A stretch of 64,000 nt of DNA from DAIDJD01 sp035485275 (lineage in GTDB: Bacteria; Oederibacteriota; JAJYGY01; DAIDJD01), in contig DATHOE010000031.1 of NCBI GenBank assembly GCA_035485275.1, positions 1-64,000 on the forward strand, written 5' to 3'. Numbering within the stretch: the stretch's first letter is position 1; the number at the start of each line of letters is the position of its first letter. The translations under genes and the position numbers were made by a program. Under the pieces are notes generated by a model that saw only the letters and a list, made by a program, of their open reading frames with translations, searched no databases and was not told the origin of the DNA. Positions 24,855 to 31,909 of this stretch are shown here, in pieces.

Positions 24855-26257
24855 GGTTTCACCATGGGAAGGGAGGCGGCGACCACGGCCTGGCCGAGGC
24901 GCCGGGTGCTTTCGTCGGGCAGGTGCAGGCGGATGTTTTTGGCGGACCTGGGGTCCTCCAGGGCCATCACCGCGCGCGCGGTTTCGAGCATGATCGGCCC
25001 GCCCTTCCCGCTGCACACCCGGCCCAGCAGGAGCACGTGTTTGATGTCGTAGAAGCGCGCGTACTGAAGGATCCCATAAGCCAGGTATGTACCCATGGTT
25101 TTGTAGATCTTGGACAGGCCCCCGGGCCGGCGCCTGAATTCGTCCTGCACCGCCTTCAGCTTTTCCGCCGGGCTGGCGTCCTTCTTGAAGGGGAAGCCGA
25201 GGCCCGAGGCCAGGCGCAGGACCGCGTCCTGGCTGAAGTAGAGGGCGCCGGTGCCGCGGTCCTTGCTCCATTCCTTGTCCTGGGGGGCGGCGTCCTGGTA
25301 GTCCACGGGCGCGAAGGCGAGTTCGTTGAGCCAGCCGGTGATGAAGCCGCGCTTGTCCACGTAACCGGCGGCCTGGCTGGTGCCCATGGCCAGCCCCAGG
25401 ACCGAGTGCTCGCCCAGGCTCATCGCGCCGGCCAGGGCCGTGACGTCGCCGTCGTTCGCCACCGCGACCGGGACCCCGCCCCAGGCCTGGGAAAGGTTTT
25501 TGTAGATGTCCTTGATCCTCTTTTCGAACAGCCGGGGCGGCACCTTGCGGAAGAGGCTGGCCACCATGCAGCGTCCGTCCACGTAGACGCCGGCCGAGCT
25601 GACCCCGATGGCGTCGATGCGGGGCAGGTGGGCGGCCGCCTGGCGGATGCTGTCGTTGACCCCCTCGATGTGGTAGCGGGGGTCAGCCTCGGTCTTCGGG
25701 TTCCACACGGTCTCCGCGGAGAAGACCTCCTCGCCGTTGATGACCGCGGCCACCTTGCGGTCCGAGCCTCCCGCGTCGAAGCCGATGCGGCATCCGTCCA
25801 GGTGGCGGCCCACGGCTTTGGAGTTTTCCTTGGGCCTCGGCAGGGCCGCCAGGGGGAGGCGCCGCACCACGAAGGCCTTCTTTTCGTAGACCCCGGCCAT
25901 GAATTTGGCGTCGAAGGAGCGGCTCCCGCGCGCGGAATAGGCGCGGGCAAGGTGCAGCGCCACGGATTTCGGGCCGGCCACGCTCAGCTTCCAGCCGCCG
26001 CGCGACCACAGCAGGAATTTCACGACGCGCTCGGCGTAGGCTAGGTTTTCGGCGCTGAGCGGGTGTTTTTCGGGGAAAGCCAGGGTTTCGAAGCGCGTCA
26101 CCGCGCCGGCGGCGGCCTCCAGCGCGAAGGCGAGCGGCACGGCCGCCCCGGACCGCGCGCAGGCCGCCTCGAAATTCCGGTTCCCCAGGTAGGCGGGGCG
26201 GAAGCCGGGATCGAGGGGAGGCGGGGCTTTGGGGACGACTTGGAGCAGGGAGGCCAT
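24851..26257 (-). CDS. ASKHA-fold sugar kinase, probably acting on an amino sugar
   Basis: The 468-residue protein has an unassigned N-terminal part of about 150 residues, then an actin-like ATPase fold: phosphate-1 loop IGFDAGGSDRKVAAV near 153, AIGVSSAGVYVDGR near 214, VPVAVANDGDVTALAGAMS near 250, and LGLAMGTSQAAGYVD near 272. This is ROK- or BadF/BadG-like; the ROK zinc CxCGxxGC motif is not seen. Its start is 6 bases after the upstream kinase gene and its end overlaps the deacetylase gene, so it belongs to the amino-sugar operon. Phosphorylation of glucosamine or N-acetylhexosamine at O6 is the best guess. Confidence 0.75.
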   Translation of the reverse strand: MASLLQVVPKAPPPLDPGFRPAYLGNRNFEAACARSGAAVPLAFALEAAAGAVTRFETLAFPEKHPLSAENLAYAERVVKFLLWSRGGWKLSVAGPKSVALHLARAYSARGSRSFDAKFMAGVYEKKAFVVRRLPLAALPRPKENSKAVGRHLDGCRIGFDAGGSDRKVAAVINGEEVFSAETVWNPKTEADPRYHIEGVNDSIRQAAAHLPRIDAIGVSSAGVYVDGRCMVASLFRKVPPRLFEKRIKDIYKNLSQAWGGVPVAVANDGDVTALAGAMSLGEHSVLGLAMGTSQAAGYVDKRGFITGWLNELAFAPVDYQDAAPQDKEWSKDRGTGALYFSQDAVLRLASGLGFPFKKDASPAEKLKAVQDEFRRRPGGLSKIYKTMGTYLAYGILQYARFYDIKHVLLLGRVCSGKGGPIMLETARAVMALEDPRSAKNIRLHLPDESTRRLGQAVVAASLPMVKP

Positions 26258-26263
26258 CGGGTT

Positions 26264-27391
26264 CTAAGAGTGTGGGCCGATTTCCGCGATGAACGCCGAC
26301 ATCTTGCCGAGCTTGCGTTCGATGTCCTGGGCCAGGGCGAACTGGGTCCGCGCGCGGTCCAGGTTGTGGTTTTCCCGGCGGACCTTGAAGTACCGGTCGC
26401 CCTGGAGGTGGTCGGCCAGGAAACGGATGCCCACCTCGAAGGTCATGAGCCAGCCGGCGAAGGCCAGGGTCTCCTTTTCGTGGCGGTTCAAAAAGGCGCC
26501 GGCGCTGGAAAGGTAACCGCGGGCGATGGCCTCGAATTTGCCCCACTGGACCACGACCTTGCCCAGGTCGCGTTCGTCCTCGGCCACGGGCATGGTCGCG
26601 GTCCGGACCATGTCCCCGAAGTCGTAGGCCGCCAGGCCCGGCATCACGGTGTCCAGGTCGATGACGCAGACCCCCTCGCCCGTGGCGTCGTCCAGGAGCA
26701 CGTTGTTCAGCTTGGTGTCGTTGTGGGTGACGCGTTCAGGCAGCAGGCCCGCGGTGGAAAGCTCCAGCAGCCTTCCGACCTTCCCTTTTTGGGCCAGGGC
26801 GAAATCCGTTTCCCGGGCGCAGCCCGCGGCCCGGCCCGCCTTGTCGGAAGCCAGCGCCTCTTCCAGGGTCTGGAAACGCCGGGGGCTGTCGTGGAAGTGC
26901 GGGATGGTCTCCCGCAGGCGCGCCCCGGGGAGGTCCGCCAGGGCCCCTTGGAAGGCGCCGAAGGCCCGGGCGGCCGCGTAGGCCTGGCCGTCGCTCTCGA
27001 TGACGTCGTAGGTTTTGGCGCCTTCGATGAAATAGTAGGTGCGCCAGCAGGCGCCGGAGGGGTCCGTGAAAAAACGGCGCCCGTCCGCGGCGGGGAGGGG
27101 CCGCAGCACCCGCCGGCTGAGATCCCCAGGATGGACGCGCTCCAGGCGCGCGCACTGGTGTTCCGCCACGCGGCGGATGTTGTCCATCAGTCCCGGGACG
27201 TCCCGGAAGACGCCCTGGTTGATGCGCTGGTGGATGTAGCGCACCCGGGTCCCGGCCTGGCCGTAAGCCGCCACGTAGGTGTCGTTGATGTGCCCGCTGC
27301 CGTACGGGCCGCCTTCAAGAAAGTCCCCGGGGAGGGAGAAGGCCGAACCCACGGCCCTGAGGCCGGGATCGCGCGCCGCGTCAGCGCCCAC
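26264..27391 (-). CDS. nahK: N-acetylhexosamine 1-kinase-like phosphotransferase
   Basis: The 375-residue protein is of the aminoglycoside phosphotransferase/choline kinase fold and carries the features of NahK: GPYGSGHINDTYVA near residue 28, RYIHQRINQGVF, VTHNDTKLNNVLLD near 218 (catalytic Asp in HND) and CVIDLDTVMPGLAAYDFGD near 240 (metal-binding Asp). NahK makes GlcNAc- or GalNAc-1-phosphate in the lacto-N-biose/galacto-N-biose pathway. The GTG start at 27391 has no strong ribosome site and lies 27 bases after the upstream surface-protein gene. It opens the amino-sugar operon. The product could feed the nucleotidyltransferase at 14978. The symbol rests on motifs only. Confidence 0.8.
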   Translation of the reverse strand: MGADAARDPGLRAVGSAFSLPGDFLEGGPYGSGHINDTYVAAYGQAGTRVRYIHQRINQGVFRDVPGLMDNIRRVAEHQCARLERVHPGDLSRRVLRPLPAADGRRFFTDPSGACWRTYYFIEGAKTYDVIESDGQAYAAARAFGAFQGALADLPGARLRETIPHFHDSPRRFQTLEEALASDKAGRAAGCARETDFALAQKGKVGRLLELSTAGLLPERVTHNDTKLNNVLLDDATGEGVCVIDLDTVMPGLAAYDFGDMVRTATMPVAEDERDLGKVVVQWGKFEAIARGYLSSAGAFLNRHEKETLAFAGWLMTFEVGIRFLADHLQGDRYFKVRRENHNLDRARTQFALAQDIERKLGKMSAFIAEIGPHS

Positions 27392-27418
27392 GGGGGCCCC
27401 GGAGGGTCATGGCGGGCC

Positions 27419-30400
27419 TCATGGAACGACGGCGATCTTGGCCACGCTTCGCGCCGCCACGGAACCGCTAGACTGCTGGCGGAATTCCAGGAAATAGATC
27501 CCGGGCGCCAGGCCGGAGGGGTTCAGGGTGATCGTGCCGCTTCCGTCCGGATCCGTGCCCAGGGTGGCCAGCCTGCCCGTCAGCGTGTACACCTCGCACA
27601 CGCCCTGGCATCCCGGGTAGGGCGTGTAGGCCACCGTCAGGGGCTGGCCCGGACGCAGGGGGTTGGGGGCGACGGTCATCGCGGCGGAGGGAAGCCCCTG
27701 CCCCGTGGCCAGCAGCACCAGGGTCTTGGTCGTCACGCCCATATCCGCGCCGCTGATGACCTGCACGGTGTAGGAACCGGACTGGACCGGCGTGCCCTGC
27801 GTGGACAGGCCGTCCCAGGTCACCGATGCGCCGCCCTGCAGGGTGATGACCAGCTGGTTGGTGAGCTTGCCCGTGGCGGGGTTGTATGCCAGCGCAAGCC
27901 TCGTCGAACTGAGGGTGATGGCGCCCGTTCCCACGCCCGTCTGGGGCAGGGCGCTCCACCAGACGAGCTCGCCGGCGCTGTTGAAGATGTTCACGCCCTG
28001 TCCCGCCGAGGCGTCGACGACCTGCACGCTCTGGGTGTAGGTCGTGACCTGGCCGAAGGTGTTGGAATATTTCGTCTGGAAGGTGTACATGCCGCCGGCG
28101 ACCATCTGCCCGTCCGCGTTGAGGCCGGTCCAGGACAGCGAATTCTGGCCGTCGGGCAGCAGGGTGCCGAGCTGCAGCTGGAGGGAAGTCCCTTCGACCA
28201 GCAGGGGGCTGCTCAGGCTCAAACCGGAAGGGACGGATTGGGCCCCTCCCTGGTACAGGACCCTGACCACTTCGCCGGCGGAATTGAAGAGGGTGACGGT
28301 GAGCTGCACCGGCGCGGGCACGGGGGTCTGCGTGATGGTCGGGCTGTCGGTGAAGCTGGAGGTGGCGGTGCAGGTCGGCGACGCCGTGAAGGTGGCGGTG
28401 TCGGAGGGCGTCGCCGTGGGGGTGGCCGTTGCGGTCCAGGTCGCGGTTTCGGTCAGGGTTAGGGACGGGGTATCCGTGGGGCTGTCCGTGGGCGTGTCCG
28501 ACCGGGTGGGGGTGGCGGTCAGGGTCTGGGATTCGGTGTCCGTGAGCGTTTGCGTGGGGGTCGCGGTCGAGGTCGGAGTGTCGGACCAGGTGGGCGTCGA
28601 GGTCAGGGTCTGGGACTGGGTGTCCGTGAGGGTGTTCGTGGGCGTCGCGGTCGCGGTGGGCGTGTCGGACCAGGTGGGCGTCGAGGTCAGCGTCTGGGAC
28701 TGGGTGTCCGTCAGGGTTTGCGTGGGCGTCGGGGTCGCCGTCGGGCTGTCGGTCAGGGTGCCGGGGAGCGTGGAGCTGGGGGTCGAGCTTTCCGTGTCTG
28801 TCGCGGTTTTGCTGGAGCTCAAGGTGGCCGAGGGGGTGGAGCTCAGGGTCACGCTGGGCGTGTCCGTCGCGGTCTTGGTGGAGCTCATGGTCGCCGAGGG
28901 GGTGGCCGTGGGGGTCGGGGTGGCGGTGCCGCAGGGCACGACCACGGTCACGAGGTTGGACACGCCCACGATGGTGTTGGAGGTGAAATCGGCCTGGTCG
29001 CTGATGCTGCAGCCGGCGCCCGCGTTGACCGTGCCCCACCATTGGTATTCCTGCGTGGCCTGGCATTGGATGCAGGGATCGAACCAGCTGACCATGCCCC
29101 CGGAGACGGTCCCGGAGGGGCTGCTTCCCGCATAGGTGATGGACGCGGGGATCGTGTCGTAGACGGTCACCCAGTTAGAGGGCGCGCAACCGGCGACCAG
29201 TTGGCCGGCGTAGTACACGGCGAAATGGATGTCGCTCACGAAGCTCGTGCTCGGCTGGTAGCTGTACTGGTTCGTTATCGAGAAATAGGGCGGAGGGCTG
29301 GGGAGGTAGAGGTCCAGTTGGATGGGGCCGTCCGTGACGCCCGCCGGAAGGACCTCCGCGGAGCTGGTGGACCAGGCGATCTCCAGATCCGCGTCGAGCC
29401 CGTCGGGCCGGGTGATGGGCGTGACGCCAGTGATCGCGGCGGTCCAGGTGGGCGCGCTCCAGCCCGCGACAAAGGGCGTGGCGTTGCCGCCGTAATAGTC
29501 CGTGGGGGTGATGTTCGCTGAGGTCATGCCCGGGTCGTTGAACCAGTACACGATCTGCACCTGGTTGAGGTTGACCGATGTGCTGCCGTTGTTGGTCAGG
29601 TTGAAGTTGTATTGGATGTTCGTGATGTTAGGCGGGGAAAAGGCGCCGTTGGCCTCGACGGTCAGGGTCAGGTCCGGAGGGGAGCTGGGGGCCGCGCAGT
29701 CGTTGAGGTAATTGAGGGTGTAGGTGACGGTGTCCCCCGGCGAGGCCGTGGATGGGCTGACCAGCTTCTGCAGGTTCAGGCCCGGGATGACGATGGTCAC
29801 CGGCGCGTTCTGGGACGTGAAGGGCTGGTCCGTGCTGTTGTCGCCCATGGCGTAGTTGGGGACCACCTCGCCGTTGAGCGCCCCCGGCTGCACCGTGGTG
29901 TTCACGGTGATCGTGACGGTCTGGCCCGCGGCCATGCTGCCGATGGTCCAGAGGTAGTAGCCCGTGGAGGGGTTGGTCTCCGTGACCCCGCCCGCGCCCG
30001 CGACCGAGTAGGAGCTCAGGGAGAAGGTGGCCGGAAGGTTGGTGGGCAGGGTGTCCCAGACGCGGGTGTTGGTCATGGTGCTTTTGGAGTAGTTGGTCGC
30101 CACCAGGCTGTAGGTCACGGTCCCCCCGACATCGGCCGTGGAGGGGCTGGCGGTCTTGCTGACGATCAATTGGGTGAGGTTCGGGGGCGGAATGGAATAG
30201 GCCTGTTCGCCGCCGCCGCTGGGGTTGCTGAGCGCCTGGCTCACCACGAAGGCGTAAAAGTTCTGCGTCGAGGTGGCGGACGCGAAATAATCGTCGGGGC
30301 AGGCCGTGTCGTTGAGCACGTAACGCAGGCCCGCGGGCCCGCCGGAGGTGTTGGTCTGGGTGCTCAGGGGCGTCGTCAGGGTCCCCGAGGTCGTGTTGAA

Positions 30401-31705
30401 GGTGACGGAGGTGTTGTTCGTGGGCGCGATGGCGTAGAAGACCTCGGGGGCGCTCGCCCCGGTGCCGGAGCCGTTGCCCATGCCCCACTTGAACAGGCCG
30501 CCCCAGGGGGCCTGCTGGTCCGCGGAGTCCATGTAGCCGCCGCCGTCGAAGGCGTTGATGAGGGGCTGCGCGCCTCCCCAGGCGTTGAGCAGGACCCCGT
30601 TGTTGGAGATCACCTGGAAGAACGTGGACCACTTGCGCAGGGGAGCCGCGCTGTCGTTGTTCCAGAAGAAGCTGGCGTTGGGCGCCAGGGTCTGGTTCAC
30701 CACGTCGGTGTTCACCCAGTTGTTGTCCGGGACGAGCGCGGAAACCGGCCACTGCGCGCCGGCGGTGTTGGTCACAAGGCGCTGGATGGTGAAATTGGCC
30801 GTGTTGACCGGGTCCTGGTTGGTGATGATCATGTCGGCGTCGTTGGGGGTGCCGCAGCCGTCGTTGTGCCAGTCGTTGGGGCCCACCAGGTCCGTGCCCA
30901 CCTCCCGGCCCGTGTTCATGTCAGGCATCATGTGGGCCAGGTCGTTGCGGTTGCTGCCCGAGCCCTGGTAGTCCGTGAAGTCGTCTCCGAAATAGCACAG
31001 GCCCGACCCGCCGCTCAATTGCACCTGGTAGTTCCCGGCCTCGGCCGCGGTGGTGCCGCCGGACTCGTTGAGGGGGCTGCCATTGGTGGCGGTGTCGGGG
31101 CTCCACATCCATACGCCGCCCGCGGGGATGGAGGGGGAAGTCACCAGGGGCACCGCGCTCCAGGATCCCGCGGGAGGCGTGCCGGTCCATTCCCGCACCG
31201 CGGCAGTGATGGCCGTGGCCCCGGAATTGATCACGGCCAGGTCATCGCCGAAATCGTTGTTGCCGCAGCCGGAGCAGGAACGCATCCAGGTCATGAAGAC
31301 CGTTCCGACATAGGTGTTGGTATCGGCGGCGTTGATGAAGCTGTCCTGGTCGTTGCCGTCGATGAACAGGGGGTCCTCGATGACCCCGTTCATCGGGTTG
31401 CTGGAGCTGATCTGGAAGTAGCTTTCGCTGAAGGGGCCGATGTTCATGGCCGGTTGGTAGGGTCCGATGGCCGCCCCGGACGCGACCACACCGCCGGTGT
31501 TGATGTTGGTGTTGGGCAGGCTGACCGAATTCACCTGGTAGCTGGTGGAGGCATAATTGCCGGTATAGAGGTACAGATGGCCTATATCATTGGGGTCGCT
31601 GGACTGGTCGTCGTAAACGGCATAAGTGTCCAAAGGGAAAGCGCCGGCGGCGGCGCGGCCGCAGGGGAGCAGCATCAGTAGGGCGAGCACGAAACGTCGT
31701 TTCAC
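27419..31705 (-). CDS. giant secreted protein with DUF11-like repeats, CBM3-like module, Ser/Thr-Pro linker and sorting-like C-terminus
   Basis: The second of two adjacent GTG codons (31705) fits the AAGGA site best, giving 1428 residues with signal peptide FVLALLMLLPCGRAAAG. A long beta-rich N-terminal region follows. Then come DUF11-type segments (LIVSKTASPSTADVGGTVTY; LNLQKLVSPSTASPGDTVTY). At about 680-835 lies a region resembling cellulose-binding CBM3: VNLNQVQIVYWFNDPG, then NQYSYQPSTSF.SDIHFAVY and YYAGQLVAG. Cys925 opens a Ser/Thr-Pro linker with three 84-bp repeats. The end holds FlgD-like Ig domains (FNSAGEVV, FNSAGELV) and a sorting-like tail (VAPNPLRPGQPL, GIYFLEFRQQ). It is probably a surface glycan-binding protein. 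Confidence 0.83.
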   Translation of the reverse strand: MKRRFVLALLMLLPCGRAAAGAFPLDTYAVYDDQSSDPNDIGHLYLYTGNYASTSYQVNSVSLPNTNINTGGVVASGAAIGPYQPAMNIGPFSESYFQISSSNPMNGVIEDPLFIDGNDQDSFINAADTNTYVGTVFMTWMRSCSGCGNNDFGDDLAVINSGATAITAAVREWTGTPPAGSWSAVPLVTSPSIPAGGVWMWSPDTATNGSPLNESGGTTAAEAGNYQVQLSGGSGLCYFGDDFTDYQGSGSNRNDLAHMMPDMNTGREVGTDLVGPNDWHNDGCGTPNDADMIITNQDPVNTANFTIQRLVTNTAGAQWPVSALVPDNNWVNTDVVNQTLAPNASFFWNNDSAAPLRKWSTFFQVISNNGVLLNAWGGAQPLINAFDGGGYMDSADQQAPWGGLFKWGMGNGSGTGASAPEVFYAIAPTNNTSVTFNTTSGTLTTPLSTQTNTSGGPAGLRYVLNDTACPDDYFASATSTQNFYAFVVSQALSNPSGGGEQAYSIPPPNLTQLIVSKTASPSTADVGGTVTYSLVATNYSKSTMTNTRVWDTLPTNLPATFSLSSYSVAGAGGVTETNPSTGYYLWTIGSMAAGQTVTITVNTTVQPGALNGEVVPNYAMGDNSTDQPFTSQNAPVTIVIPGLNLQKLVSPSTASPGDTVTYTLNYLNDCAAPSSPPDLTLTVEANGAFSPPNITNIQYNFNLTNNGSTSVNLNQVQIVYWFNDPGMTSANITPTDYYGGNATPFVAGWSAPTWTAAITGVTPITRPDGLDADLEIAWSTSSAEVLPAGVTDGPIQLDLYLPSPPPYFSITNQYSYQPSTSFVSDIHFAVYYAGQLVAGCAPSNWVTVYDTIPASITYAGSSPSGTVSGGMVSWFDPCIQCQATQEYQWWGTVNAGAGCSISDQADFTSNTIVGVSNLVTVVVPCGTATPTPTATPSATMSSTKTATDTPSVTLSSTPSATLSSSKTATDTESSTPSSTLPGTLTDSPTATPTPTQTLTDTQSQTLTSTPTWSDTPTATATPTNTLTDTQSQTLTSTPTWSDTPTSTATPTQTLTDTESQTLTATPTRSDTPTDSPTDTPSLTLTETATWTATATPTATPSDTATFTASPTCTATSSFTDSPTITQTPVPAPVQLTVTLFNSAGEVVRVLYQGGAQSVPSGLSLSSPLLVEGTSLQLQLGTLLPDGQNSLSWTGLNADGQMVAGGMYTFQTKYSNTFGQVTTYTQSVQVVDASAGQGVNIFNSAGELVWWSALPQTGVGTGAITLSSTRLALAYNPATGKLTNQLVITLQGGASVTWDGLSTQGTPVQSGSYTVQVISGADMGVTTKTLVLLATGQGLPSAAMTVAPNPLRPGQPLTVAYTPYPGCQGVCEVYTLTGRLATLGTDPDGSGTITLNPSGLAPGIYFLEFRQQSSGSVAARSVAKIAVVP
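28487..28738 (-). repeat. three tandem 84-bp coding repeats
   Basis: Three 28-residue units of the form TQTLTDTQSQTLTSTPTWSD plus TPTATATP lie in the linker. The 84-bp period equals that of the beta-helix protein although the unit sequence differs. Confidence 0.7.
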
Positions 31706-31852
31706 CACTGTCCTTAAAGGTTTTTTCAGGATTTTCCCGTTTTTTTGACCGTCGGGAAGGCGCGCCCACCCATCAGGCTAGCACGGGCATAAGACCCGTG
31801 CAACGGCGCCGCAGGCGTCCAATGTCCTATTTTTCGGACTTCTGGGTCAAAT

Positions 31853-31876
31853 GCTCCTTGCTGTCCGACAAAAATC
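31853..31876 (-). promoter_or_regulatory. conserved 24-bp upstream element, copy A
   Basis: On the minus strand it reads GATTTTTGTCGGACAGCAAG then GAGC. It matches copy B (36787-36810) at 19 of 24 bases and lies about 150 bases before the start of the gene 27419-31705. Function unknown; see the finding on these elements. Confidence 0.45.
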
Positions 31877-31909
31877 TGCTGTTTTCCGCCAAGGAGTCCC
31901 TGGAAACGC

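Noticed and set aside
24851..26257. Naming the kinase as a typical ROK glucokinase
   Set aside because: The ROK zinc motif is not visible and the protein is longer, with an extra N-terminal region, so only the ASKHA fold is claimed.
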